A stretch of DNA of 64,000 nt, taken from the NCBI RefSeq assembly GCF_000012965.1, contig NC_007575.1, positions 62,001-126,000 on the forward strand. The letters run 5' to 3'. Under the pieces are notes generated by a model. That model made no database searches and had not been told where the DNA came from. It worked only from the letters and a program-made list of their open reading frames with translations. The stretch is from Sulfurimonas denitrificans DSM 1251 (GTDB lineage: Bacteria; Campylobacterota; Campylobacteria; Campylobacterales; Sulfurimonadaceae). A program made the translations under genes and the position numbers. Position 1 is the stretch's first letter, and every line of letters starts with the position of its first letter. Below, one piece after another: positions 46,335-55,540 of the stretch.

Positions 46335-47968
46335 GTTTTTTACACACTTTGATATATGGTAATGAGGGCGGACTTAAAACAGACGGTCTGACTCCAACCC
46401 AAAAAGTTACCCTTAGAGCTGTAATTATAGGCGTTCTTTACTATGGTTTATCAGCTTTAGAGGGAATGATGATGAGAGTGCATGCTATCACTCCGCTTCC
46501 TATGCTAAATGACACACACTACTTTTCCGTTATGACGGTTCACCCGATAGTTGGTATTTTCGGCTCAACTTATCTCATAGTTTTTGGGGCGTTTACATTT
46601 CTTGTTCCATACTTGATGAAAAAACCGCTCTATAGCATAAAACTTGCAAACGCTACATGGATGCTGATTGCTCTTGGTGCTCTGCTCGCTTGGCTTGGCG
46701 GTTTCTTGTTTCACTATGCTCCGCTTTATACGCTCTACTGGCCGCTTCCTGTTGATTTTAAACAGTTTGATGCGGTTGGTGGGCTTGTGTTTATCTCGGG
46801 AATTGCGCTTATTATGATTGGAACTTTGGGTTTTATCTACAACATTTTTGCAACAGTATTTTATACTGAAGAGGGACATGAAAAGAGAGCGTTTAAGCCG
46901 CTTCTTCTCTCTGCTTTGGGGATTGATGGTATATTAAATATTTGGTACAAGATGACTGGTCGTGAGCCATACTCAAAAGAGCCAGCAGTTTCTCTTCCAG
47001 TTGTGGCAATCTTTCGCGGAACAATTGACACATTTCTTGACGCACTTGTGATTTTGACATGCGGAGTTTTAATCTTAGTCTATATTATCGGCGACCTATC
47101 AGGTGCTCCTATGGACTACACGGCAGTAAATGCGCTTCTTTATAAAAACTTTTTCTGGTGGGGCCTTGACCTTATCGCAGATGGTTTGGTGCTTATTTAT
47201 ATAGCTGGTTCTTGGTATCTTTTAGCGATGCTTATCACAGGAAAAAAACTCTTTATGCAAAATATCGCAAGAGCGGCTCTGTTGCTTGAGCTTATCGTTT
47301 CGTGGGCAGTTTGGTCGCATCACCTTTTGGCAGATCAGGGTCAGTACAACATGATGAAACTTGTAAGCGGCGAGATGGTGACGGCATTTGAGCTTGTTAC
47401 ACAGGGAATAGCGATTTTCATTACGCTTGTAACTTTGTGGAGTGCAAGACCTCTTAAAATGACGAATGAGCTGAAGTTTTTATTAGGCGGTATTTTGGGC
47501 TTTATGCTTGCTGTTCCTGCTGGAATCATTCAAGCAGATATGGGGCTAAATAGAATTTTACACAACTCTCAATGGGTTGCGGGACCGCACTTCCATGTAG
47601 CAATACTTGTCGGACTCACGATGACGCTTTATAGTGCCATTTACATACTTTGGCCGACACTTACAAACGGTGTAAAACTTTACAGCCAAAAAATGGCAAT
47701 GTATCACTTTTGGGCGCATCTAATCGGCGGCATAGGGATGGGTGCGTTTATGGGAATGGCAGCAATGGATGGAATGTTAAGACGAACACTCTATCTTGAG
47801 GGCGAATACCAGACATATATGATACTCGCAGGTATTTGTGGGCTTTTACTTCTCTCTGCATGGATAGTGTTTTTACTAAATGTTGTGCTGAGCATCGGCA
47901 TAAAAGGGCTTATCGGTATCTTTACAAAGTCAAAACTTCAAACTAAAGATTTAGTTCCAGAGGTGTAA
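46331..47968 (+). CDS. Divergent heme-copper superfamily catalytic subunit, probable NO reductase (gNOR-like)
   Basis: 545 residues and about 12-14 transmembrane helices. Heme-copper ligands are His71 in TVHPIVG, the His330-His331 pair in WSHHLLADQG, and His420 and His422 in GPHFHVAI. The helix VI motif, usually G-H-P-E-V-Y, reads FWWGLDLIADG (about 274-285), so one active-site histidine is replaced, with Asp280 nearby, and no crosslinked tyrosine is evident. A lost helix VI histidine together with a CuA-less subunit II is what has been described for gNOR-type NO reductases. It would reduce NO to N2O in denitrification. O2 reduction cannot be excluded. Confidence 0.75.
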   Translation: MSFLHTLIYGNEGGLKTDGLTPTQKVTLRAVIIGVLYYGLSALEGMMMRVHAITPLPMLNDTHYFSVMTVHPIVGIFGSTYLIVFGAFTFLVPYLMKKPLYSIKLANATWMLIALGALLAWLGGFLFHYAPLYTLYWPLPVDFKQFDAVGGLVFISGIALIMIGTLGFIYNIFATVFYTEEGHEKRAFKPLLLSALGIDGILNIWYKMTGREPYSKEPAVSLPVVAIFRGTIDTFLDALVILTCGVLILVYIIGDLSGAPMDYTAVNALLYKNFFWWGLDLIADGLVLIYIAGSWYLLAMLITGKKLFMQNIARAALLLELIVSWAVWSHHLLADQGQYNMMKLVSGEMVTAFELVTQGIAIFITLVTLWSARPLKMTNELKFLLGGILGFMLAVPAGIIQADMGLNRILHNSQWVAGPHFHVAILVGLTMTLYSAIYILWPTLTNGVKLYSQKMAMYHFWAHLIGGIGMGAFMGMAAMDGMLRRTLYLEGEYQTYMILAGICGLLLLSAWIVFLLNVVLSIGIKGLIGIFTKSKLQTKDLVPEV

Positions 47969-47983
47969 AAAAAGGAATTTGTT

Positions 47984-48580
47984 ATGGTGAATATACAAAA
48001 GGTATCAAATCAAATTTTAAATGACGCTCTATATAACACGCTTCTCTTTGAGATAAAAGAGAAGCTGTCTCTTCAAGATATTACTCCTGTAATGGTTGAG
48101 AATCTTTTACGAGAAGAGCCCTCGCTTCTAACAGAGTACAAAGAGATAAACAGACAAAGCGAACTCTCAAGTATTCAGGTAAAAGAGCTTGTTATTAATA
48201 AAAACGATACATATAAAATTATAAAAATAAAAAAAGAGATAAATCAAAATATTCAGATTTTAAAAAATCTTGAAAATTTTGAAACAGACTCCAAAAACAG
48301 TGCTTATCCTATTTGGATAGGGAGTGTCGGGGTTATGGTAATTTTTATGGCTCACAATGTTATAGCACTCTTTAGTGAGCTCTATTCTACACATAGCTTG
48401 CTTGTTTATGGATCATTTGCACTAATTCTGTTTTTTACGTATTTTGGCTATATAAAGATTAAAAAAAACCATGACAGCCAGCATCAACTCTTCAAAAAAA
48501 TATACGTAACAACTCAAAGGATGATAAAAGACGGTCTTAAAGCTTCAAATTTTACGCATGATGAAGTGTATGAAAAATAA
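47984..48580 (+). CDS. Unknown two-helix membrane protein following the heme-copper operon
   Basis: 198 residues not recognised as a family. The first 110 residues are soluble and helical (NQILNDALYNTLLFEIKEKLSLQDITPVMVENLL). Two transmembrane helices follow (PIWIGSVGVMVIFMAHNVIALF and LLVYGSFALILFFTYFGYIKI), then a basic cytoplasmic tail. AAAGGA precedes the ATG, and it starts 15 bases after the catalytic subunit stop, so it is probably co-transcribed. It may be an assembly or regulatory partner of the NO-reductase-like enzyme. Confidence 0.6.
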   Translation: MVNIQKVSNQILNDALYNTLLFEIKEKLSLQDITPVMVENLLREEPSLLTEYKEINRQSELSSIQVKELVINKNDTYKIIKIKKEINQNIQILKNLENFETDSKNSAYPIWIGSVGVMVIFMAHNVIALFSELYSTHSLLVYGSFALILFFTYFGYIKIKKNHDSQHQLFKKIYVTTQRMIKDGLKASNFTHDEVYEK

Positions 48581-48735
48581 AAATTTCTCTAAATATTTTA
48601 TTTTTACTGCATTTTCATTTTATGACATATTAGAGACAAATATATATAATTATCACAATATTTAAAGTTTTAAACTATTATAAATGTTGTGATAAATTAC
48701 AACACAAGAAAAAATATTTTTTGTATTAAAATAAG

Positions 48736-51700
48736 CTAAATCTGTGCAACAGGCTCAGAGAAATAGTACCCTTGAGAGTAATCAACTCCTAGCTCTCTTA
48801 CAATATCAAAAATCTCTCTATTTTCAACAAATTCGGCGACTGTTTTCATTCCAAGTTTCTTTGAGAATTCAACAATAGTTGAGACTACTAAGAGAGCATT
48901 TTTATCCTTATCTAAATTTTTGATAAGAGAACCGTCTATCTTTAGGTAGTCTGCTCTAAGCTTGATTAGATACTCAAAGTTGCTATACCCAGTTCCAAAA
49001 TCATCTATCGCAATCTTGCATCCATAACTTTTAACCTTATCTATAAAAGCTACAATGCTCTCAAAATTATCAATAGATTCAGATTCTACTATCTCAAAAA
49101 TAACCCTCTCTCCTATGCCATACTGCTTCAACATCTCAAAGATATAAGTCGTTGTTCGGGGCTCTAAAATATCTAATACAGATAGATTTATAGAGAAATG
49201 AGCATGTTTATCCTTAAATAGTTCAAAGGATTGCTTTACCACTGTTTTAGTGATTTCAGAGTACTGTCTTGTCTGCTTTGCAACTTCTAAGAAGAAAAAT
49301 GGAGAGATTATTTTACCATTATCAACTATCCTAATTAAACACTCATATTTAGTTGGGTTCTCTCTGTTGTCTATGCTGTTATTTATAATAGGTTGATAAA
49401 AAGTTACTAAATTGTTCTCTTTTATTGCACTAGAGAGTTTTTTTGCCCAGTTGAGATTATTTTTATATTGATCTTCTAATGAGATTTCAGAGCTATAAAT
49501 CAAAAAGTCTGTACTACTCTTTTTTGTAATTTTTAATGCCATGTTTGCAGTTGAGAGAAGATGTTCCTTTTCCTCAAAAGAGATACCAGCACTACAAGAG
49601 ATTAGAAGCTCTTCATTACCTATATAAAACTTCTTTTTAATAAGTTTCAAGATACCTTTTGTTTTCTCAAGAAGCTCATCTTTTGGAGCGTTAATCGCTA
49701 AAGTTACAAACTCATCACCTTGAAGTCTGTAAAATTTGAAATTTTTATCATGTTGGATATACATGTTAATTTTACTAGCAATTGTTTGGATAACTAAATC
49801 TCCAAAATTGTGTCCATAAAAATCATTTATTTGTCTAAAATTATCTAGGTTGAAGATAGCAACAGATAACTTTTCATTCTCTTGCATATCATAATGTAGT
49901 CTGAGCCTATTTCCACATCCCGTTAATGAGTCGGTTTTAGCGGCTATTTCAAACTCCTCTTTATGACGTATAATTTCGGTAATGTCAAAACGAATCTCAA
50001 GATACTCAATAATCTCTCCATGTAGATTTTTTATCGGAACAATAGTTGTTTTGGTCCAAAAATCTACTCCATATTTCGTTTTGCTTTTTATAACACCTTG
50101 CCATAACGTTTGATGATTTTCTAGAGCTTCATCTTGAGAGTTAAAAAAGTTATGGTTTTTCCCAACAAGCTCTTGGAGTGAGTATTTGCTAATCTCTAAA
50201 AATTTGTCATTTGCATATGTGATAATACCATTAACATCTGTTCTTAGTAAAATAGCGCTTGAGTCAATCGCCTTTTCATACTCTTTTGAGATATGCATAG
50301 AGTAGTCAAAGTTGGTTGCTGAAATTTTTAATTGATCTTCGAAATAACGAGCTATCTCTTTTTCTTGAGTGATGTCACTACACATTGCTATATACTCTAA
50401 AATATTGCCATTTTTATCAATTATGGGGCTTAAAATAGCCTTTATCCAATATGTTGCTCCACTCTTCGTAATGTTTTTAATTTCATTAATCCATGGCTTT
50501 TTAAGTTCTCTGACCTCATACCACATCTGATCAAAGAATTTTTTATCACTATGTGGATGTATTACAAGATCATAAGTTTTTCCAATTAGCTCCTCTTTTG
50601 TGTAACCGCTAATTTTGCAAAACTCATCATTAACATAACTGATAATTCCGTTTTTATCATTTTTTGAAACTATAAAACCTCTATCAATTGTTGATTTGTA
50701 CTGCTCTAAAAGAAGAAGTGAGTTGTCATATTTGCTCTCTAGAGAGCTAGCAGAAAATAGAATTTTTCTCGCTATGAGCAGTAAAAGAATAGTAACAATT
50801 ATTGCAGAGAGACCTAAAAATGAGAGAAGCATTGCAAGTTTATAGTGGATAGAGTCTAACTTTTGATTTACAAGAGTATTTATGGTATTGAAGAGACGCT
50901 CTTCTACGTTTCTTAGCAGATTCATGCTTTTTGTTGCTCTTTGAAACCATTGTGAATAGTCTGTTGTAAGGCTGAATTTGTTTTTATTTTTGACAATATC
51001 ATTAATAATTTTAAACATCTCATCAACATCTTCTCCTGTAAATACATCATTATAGAAGTTGATAATATCTTTGTTTGAGGCTGTTTTAAAGTTTTGTGTC
51101 TCAAGATTATATACTTTTAGATGCTCTTTAAAAAGTATAAAAATGTCATCTGAAACATCTCTGCTAAGGAGAGCTTGAACTAAGATTGAGCGAATCTGTC
51201 CCAACTCCTCTTTAGCCGAAGATAGATAGCTGTAAGATTGTATGCAGTTTCTGTTATCTTTATCTTCAATCAAAGATGGGATTGTTTTTATTAGATTTAA
51301 CAAAGAGGCTATATTTTTTGTGTAGAAGCATCTGGCTTCTGAGAGAGGTATATTTAGTAAATTTGCATTTTCTCTTAATGCAAGAATATCCAAGAGCTTT
51401 AAGGAGGTGCTATCTATGCACGTTTGGCATGAGAGCATTACTCTTTTTGCTTCATTTATTGCAATATTTGAATTCTCTTTTGCAATAAGAAGCTGTTGAG
51501 TGTTTTCATCTATACCATCATTTGCCAAGAGCTCAGTTGTTACACCTCTCTCTATTTGCAAAGAGTGAACAGCTTTTGAGATGGCTTCTGCTTCCAAGAT
51601 ATGATGTTTTGTAAATTCTAAATTATTTTTATCAACAAGCATCCCATAGAGTATGGTAATTGATAACCCTATAACAAACAAAAGAGGAATAACTAGAATA

Positions 51701-51744
51701 ATTAAGAGTTTTAATTTTAAATCTAACTTTATATAAAAACCCAT
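48736..51744 (-). CDS. NIT-PAS-PAS-GGDEF-EAL regulator (nitrate/nitrite-sensing type)
   Basis: 1002 residues: transmembrane helix (about 10-36), periplasmic NIT-like sensor domain (about 50-290) with the family-type LQIERG near residue 62, second helix (303-328), PAS domains (about 345-460 and 485-595), GGDEF domain (about 600-750) and EAL domain (about 765-1000). The cyclase motif is QGDEF (675-679), missing the first glycine. The phosphodiesterase motif is E-C-L (801-803) with DDFGTGYSNFEYL intact. It probably breaks down rather than makes c-di-GMP in response to nitrate or nitrite. It converges on the NO-reductase operon. Confidence 0.8.
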   Translation of the reverse strand: MGFYIKLDLKLKLLIILVIPLLFVIGLSITILYGMLVDKNNLEFTKHHILEAEAISKAVHSLQIERGVTTELLANDGIDENTQQLLIAKENSNIAINEAKRVMLSCQTCIDSTSLKLLDILALRENANLLNIPLSEARCFYTKNIASLLNLIKTIPSLIEDKDNRNCIQSYSYLSSAKEELGQIRSILVQALLSRDVSDDIFILFKEHLKVYNLETQNFKTASNKDIINFYNDVFTGEDVDEMFKIINDIVKNKNKFSLTTDYSQWFQRATKSMNLLRNVEERLFNTINTLVNQKLDSIHYKLAMLLSFLGLSAIIVTILLLLIARKILFSASSLESKYDNSLLLLEQYKSTIDRGFIVSKNDKNGIISYVNDEFCKISGYTKEELIGKTYDLVIHPHSDKKFFDQMWYEVRELKKPWINEIKNITKSGATYWIKAILSPIIDKNGNILEYIAMCSDITQEKEIARYFEDQLKISATNFDYSMHISKEYEKAIDSSAILLRTDVNGIITYANDKFLEISKYSLQELVGKNHNFFNSQDEALENHQTLWQGVIKSKTKYGVDFWTKTTIVPIKNLHGEIIEYLEIRFDITEIIRHKEEFEIAAKTDSLTGCGNRLRLHYDMQENEKLSVAIFNLDNFRQINDFYGHNFGDLVIQTIASKINMYIQHDKNFKFYRLQGDEFVTLAINAPKDELLEKTKGILKLIKKKFYIGNEELLISCSAGISFEEKEHLLSTANMALKITKKSSTDFLIYSSEISLEDQYKNNLNWAKKLSSAIKENNLVTFYQPIINNSIDNRENPTKYECLIRIVDNGKIISPFFFLEVAKQTRQYSEITKTVVKQSFELFKDKHAHFSINLSVLDILEPRTTTYIFEMLKQYGIGERVIFEIVESESIDNFESIVAFIDKVKSYGCKIAIDDFGTGYSNFEYLIKLRADYLKIDGSLIKNLDKDKNALLVVSTIVEFSKKLGMKTVAEFVENREIFDIVRELGVDYSQGYYFSEPVAQI

Positions 51745-51805
51745 TATTGTAATTTTTACTAAAACTTCTAGTAAATGATTGTAACAAAAAATAGTTAGTT
51801 TTTTG

Positions 51806-52816
51806 TTAAGAGTTATATAAGATACTCTCTATCTCTCTTAAAAGTTTTTCATTTTCAATACCATTGGCATGAGCGTATCCAAGAGCTGCCCCAGCACCAA
51901 CGCCCTCTTTTGCTTCACCATCATCATATTTTTTAAGAAGTGGTATTGATGTCTCTTTGAATGAGAATGTTGTGTAGAGAGCATGAGGTTTATAGCTAAG
52001 AAGTGAGAGAATATGAGCGATATCTGAATTTTTATCATTTGCTATCCATGAGGTGGTTGCAAGAGTGACATTATCACTCTTGATACGCATAAGCACATCT
52101 TCTCTTAATTTATCAGCTATGAGTAAAACAGATGCCATCTGTGTGCCGCCAGCTAAAACTACATGAAATCTTCTTGAGGCTTCAAGTAAAAAACCAGCGC
52201 AAAACAGAAGCATGTTATCACTAACATATGAGAGTTTTTCAAAATTTGTCATATCGTCGTTTATCAAAGAGAGTGCGCTCTTAATAGTCTCTTGTTTTAT
52301 GTTTTTTGGTACATGTAAGAAGCTTGAAGAGAAATCATCCTTGCAATCATAACCGAGTGCCAAAGCAGTAGCAGCGGCAGTTGTTGTGCCACTTGGCGTG
52401 CTCTCTGCTAAGATAAGATAACTCCCTTTTAGCTCATAACTTCTCCCAGCTCTCATACCTTTTTCAAAAATAGTCTTTGCGTCTATATTTGCTCCTGTTG
52501 CAATTGAGTCAGATGGAGCTATGCCAAAAGTGTGATAAGTGCTATTTTGAGGTAACTTTGTAAGTCCCAAATCAAGTATCTCAATAGAGCTAAAGGGAGT
52601 TAGGTTATGAACAGCTCTTGTAATGATGGCTGGAGTTGGCACACCCGAGGGTGTCTCTGCAATCTCGTCTAGTGAAAAAACTTTTGAGTTTGTTATAAAC
52701 TCCGCATCAAGTGTAGGAGTTAGTGGAATTAGCCCAGCAATCCCAGCTTGAGTAATTCCCTCTATTTCACATGTCAGAGTAACACAAGCGGCTAGTAAAA
52801 AATCAGCTCTTCCCAA
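51806..52816 (-). CDS. cobT: CobT-like nicotinate-nucleotide:dimethylbenzimidazole phosphoribosyltransferase
   Basis: 336 residues from a TTG at 52816. The family segments CEIEGITQAGIAGLIPLTPTLDAEFIT, AETPSGVPTPAIITRAVHNLTPFSSIEILDLGL and ESTPSGTTTAAATAL match the CobT-related proteins of TIGR00303 type. It activates the lower-ligand base of B12. The TTG has no ribosome-binding site. In the same frame the sequence continues upstream as KTYNIFTNEPDSLP, which looks like normal protein, back to an ATA at 52859-52861 preceded by AAGGA at six bases. The true start is probably that ATA. It is the last gene of the corrinoid operon. Confidence 0.8.
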   Translation of the reverse strand: MGRADFLLAACVTLTCEIEGITQAGIAGLIPLTPTLDAEFITNSKVFSLDEIAETPSGVPTPAIITRAVHNLTPFSSIEILDLGLTKLPQNSTYHTFGIAPSDSIATGANIDAKTIFEKGMRAGRSYELKGSYLILAESTPSGTTTAAATALALGYDCKDDFSSSFLHVPKNIKQETIKSALSLINDDMTNFEKLSYVSDNMLLFCAGFLLEASRRFHVVLAGGTQMASVLLIADKLREDVLMRIKSDNVTLATTSWIANDKNSDIAHILSLLSYKPHALYTTFSFKETSIPLLKKYDDGEAKEGVGAGAALGYAHANGIENEKLLREIESILYNS

Positions 52817-52847
52817 GGGAAGCGAATCTGGCTCATTTGTAAATATG

Positions 52848-53723
52848 TTATAAGTTTTTATCTTCTATCCTTCTTGTTGTTTCATCTTTTTTAAAAATCT
52901 CTTTAGCCAAAAGCTCTTTTAAAACTATCTCACTCATATCACTCTTAAAGGCAAACTCATAGCGAATATCCATCACATAAGCTTTTAAACTCATCTCAAT
53001 ATACGCTTTTTGTTCATTCATCTTGTTTGAAAAAAGTACAACTATTGGTTTGTTTAGGTAGATATATTTTGATACTTGAGCTGCTTCGATGGCAATTTTA
53101 CGAACTATTTGCGTATTGATATCAAGAGGCAGCATAATCTTTGCTATTACTTGACAATACAACTCTCCTGAGTTGCTATTTGAGATATATGCATTCATAA
53201 GCGTCATATTTGGGATGATTACAGTTGAGTCATCAGGGGTTACGATGCGTGTTGCTCTAAGTCCGATTGTTAAAACTTCACCGTAATTCTCTCCTACTTG
53301 TATCTTATCTCCTACTTTAAAAGGTCTATCAAAGAGAAGCATAATTCCGCCAAATATATTTTTGAGCAGGTCTTGTGTAGCAAAACCAATAGCAATAGCC
53401 ACAGAGGCAAGAGCAGTCATAAGCATCTCTACAGGCGGGTTATAGATTACTTTTATGGTTATTGCTACAAAAACACTCCAAAAAATTATCCTAACTATTG
53501 GTATAAATCCTTTTATTGTTATCCTGAGTTTAGAACTTTTTTCGGCAAAGAACTCTACTGTTTTTGCAAATAGTGTTATAAAAACATAGCTGATTATAAA
53601 GAAAAATATTGTCCAAAGAATTTTAGAAATAGAGATAATCTCGATAAAATTGACACTCTCTTCCTCTGTACCATAAGAGAAGCTGGTAAAAAAAAGTAGA
53701 AGTAAAAATATCATCGGTTTCAT
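52848..53723 (-). CDS. MscS-type mechanosensitive channel
   Basis: 291 residues with an apparent N-terminal signal peptide, about three transmembrane helices and the MscS pore helix region (ALASVAIAIGFATQDLLKNIFGGIMLLFDRPFKVGD). A beta domain with VTPDDSTVIIPN and a C-terminal cytoplasmic cage follow. It would open under membrane tension. It lies 14 bases after a gene for an unusual ATPase and overlaps cobT, so it is embedded in the corrinoid operon. Small-conductance channels of this size are common, but the pairing is not. Confidence 0.88.
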   Translation of the reverse strand: MKPMIFLLLLFFTSFSYGTEEESVNFIEIISISKILWTIFFFIISYVFITLFAKTVEFFAEKSSKLRITIKGFIPIVRIIFWSVFVAITIKVIYNPPVEMLMTALASVAIAIGFATQDLLKNIFGGIMLLFDRPFKVGDKIQVGENYGEVLTIGLRATRIVTPDDSTVIIPNMTLMNAYISNSNSGELYCQVIAKIMLPLDINTQIVRKIAIEAAQVSKYIYLNKPIVVLFSNKMNEQKAYIEMSLKAYVMDIRYEFAFKSDMSEIVLKELLAKEIFKKDETTRRIEDKNL

Positions 53724-53737
53724 ATTAGCATTCCTAT

Positions 53738-54967
53738 TTAATGAATAAAATTTTTAGATGAGAGGTAATCATATACAGGTTTGTATATGGCTGGATTTAT
53801 ATTGTATTTTTTGTTTGGCTGTATAAGCAAGCCTCTCTCAAGCATAGGCATAAGTATCTTTCTGCTTTGGGATAGCGATTCGTGCATAACAGTGCTAAAA
53901 TCTTTTATGCTCAGCCCATCATGTAAAATCAATGCTTGAAGAGTGAAGAGAGCCTCTGAGGATAAGTTTTTGATAAAAGAGTAGTCAAAATCATCAATCT
54001 CTTCAACACCCAAGCCGTTATCGTTAGTTGCGCTAATAGAGCGAATCCAGTAGAGTTGGGCAAGAGAGATATTTCCATTTGAGAGTTTATGCAGAAGTTT
54101 AAAAAACTTCTCTTGCAAATATGACTGTTTCTCACTCTGGCTTAAATTCTGAAAAGTTTTACTCTCTATGGTTTGCTCATTTGGAATAAATTCTAATCTT
54201 GTAGATTCGCAATCAATCCGCTTGAGTATAATCTCTTTTATGGTCTCATAACCCAACTGCTCCATAACTATCTCGCTTGTGAAGTAGTTTGATATGGCGA
54301 TAGTTTTATCCAGATAGTTCCATGTTTGAGGTGTAAAAACTCCTATCCAAAGCACTTTTTTAGTTGTGTATGAGAGAAGTTCAAAGAGCATCTCCATACT
54401 CTCAAATCCACCTACTTTTTTTAAAAACATATGATGAAGATTTTCAATTATGATGATTTTGTGCTCTTGTGTATTGTTTAAAAAGTCAATCAGACCTTTG
54501 TTATTTTTAATATCCTCTGTTTTTAGCAGTGAGTTAAAAAAGGCAAAGTACTCCTCGTCTGTATATATCTTTTGACTTAAATCTGCTTTTATTGTCTCTA
54601 TTTGAGGTATTTTTTTTAAAAAAGAGTTTAGTGCTGAGGTTACTCCGCACCCTTTTTCACCAATAATGGCGCATGTCACAAAGCGGTCTTTAAACCAGTT
54701 CTCATAAGAGAGGTGAAGTTTTTGTATCTCTGCTTCTCTGTTTATAAAAAAATCACCCTCTGCTACCTTTAGTTCATAAAGATTTTTATACTCTTTTGGT
54801 AGTTTCATAAGTGAGGAGTTGACCTCTTGCATAAATTCTGAGATTTTAAAAGAGATAGGCTCTTTTTGATCCACAATTCCAACTAGTTTTTTTAACTCGT
54901 CAATTCTACTTTTTATGTAAGATAAAAAATTTACACTTTGTGTTATTTGAGATTTATCGCTACTCAT
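53738..54967 (-). CDS. P-loop ATPase-like protein with degenerate Walker A, paired with MscS gene
   Basis: 409 residues resembling STAND/AAA-type ATPases. The Walker A region is GEKGCGVTS (103-111): the essential lysine is Val109. Walker B is IIIIEN (171-176). A C-terminal helical and winged-helix-like region follows (ALFTLQALILHDGLSIKDFS). The N terminus is charged and helical with no membrane segment, so it is cytosolic. With the lysine gone it may bind but not hydrolyse nucleotide. It starts 36 bases after the cobC stop and ends 14 bases before mscS. It could control that channel. Confidence 0.6.
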   Translation of the reverse strand: MSSDKSQITQSVNFLSYIKSRIDELKKLVGIVDQKEPISFKISEFMQEVNSSLMKLPKEYKNLYELKVAEGDFFINREAEIQKLHLSYENWFKDRFVTCAIIGEKGCGVTSALNSFLKKIPQIETIKADLSQKIYTDEEYFAFFNSLLKTEDIKNNKGLIDFLNNTQEHKIIIIENLHHMFLKKVGGFESMEMLFELLSYTTKKVLWIGVFTPQTWNYLDKTIAISNYFTSEIVMEQLGYETIKEIILKRIDCESTRLEFIPNEQTIESKTFQNLSQSEKQSYLQEKFFKLLHKLSNGNISLAQLYWIRSISATNDNGLGVEEIDDFDYSFIKNLSSEALFTLQALILHDGLSIKDFSTVMHESLSQSRKILMPMLERGLLIQPNKKYNINPAIYKPVYDYLSSKNFIH

Positions 54968-55003
54968 ACATGTAACCTTATTTTCAACTATTGGTGCATT
55001 TTA

Positions 55004-55540
55004 TCATATTTCTAAGAGTGTGATTGAGTTATACTCAACTTTAATGCTAAATGCCTCTTCTAAGCTTATGTTGTGAATGATTGATAACAAAACTCGAATA
55101 ACTCCAGCATGCGTTATAACTAAGATGTTCTCTTTTTTAAGCGATGGCAGATAGTCTAAAAAAAACTCTTTTACTCTTTTGATATAGTCCAAATAAGGCT
55201 CTCCATCGAGTATCTTTATCCACTGTAAAAAGCTTATATACGCAATTTTCTCCCTTAAAACTATCTCATCATAGCTCATACCCTCATGCTCTCCCCATGA
55301 CTTCTCTCTTAGTTTATCACTATATATGGCACTCTTTACATGTAGTGAGTGTTTAAGGCTCTCTTTTGCACGTCTCAAATCAGAGCAAAAAACAGCGTCA
55401 AACTCTAGTGAATCAATCTTTTGGGCTAACTCTTTTGCTTGAAATTCTCCATTTTTTGAGAGTCCTATATCATTGTGCCCGTTATAGCAGTTTTTGTATC
55501 TCTTATCAACTTCACAGTGGCGGACAAGTGTTAGTTTCAT
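55004..55540 (-). CDS. cobC: Histidine phosphatase, probable alpha-ribazole phosphatase
   Basis: 178 residues with the histidine phosphatase core: LTLVRHCEVD (catalytic His), then a FCSDLRRAKES segment and VITHAGVIRVLL with the second catalytic His. It is small for the phosphoglycerate mutase family. Four bases overlap cobS, and the neighbourhood of cobS, cobU and cobT makes alpha-ribazole-5'-phosphate the likely substrate, as for CobC. Confidence 0.85.
   Translation of the reverse strand: MKLTLVRHCEVDKRYKNCYNGHNDIGLSKNGEFQAKELAQKIDSLEFDAVFCSDLRRAKESLKHSLHVKSAIYSDKLREKSWGEHEGMSYDEIVLREKIAYISFLQWIKILDGEPYLDYIKRVKEFFLDYLPSLKKENILVITHAGVIRVLLSIIHNISLEEAFSIKVEYNSITLLEI

Noticed and set aside
53298-53573. 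91-codon plus-strand frame opposite mscS
   Set aside because: It lies wholly inside the well-supported MscS gene on the other strand, has no ribosome-binding site and an unlikely Tyr/Lys/Ser-rich composition.
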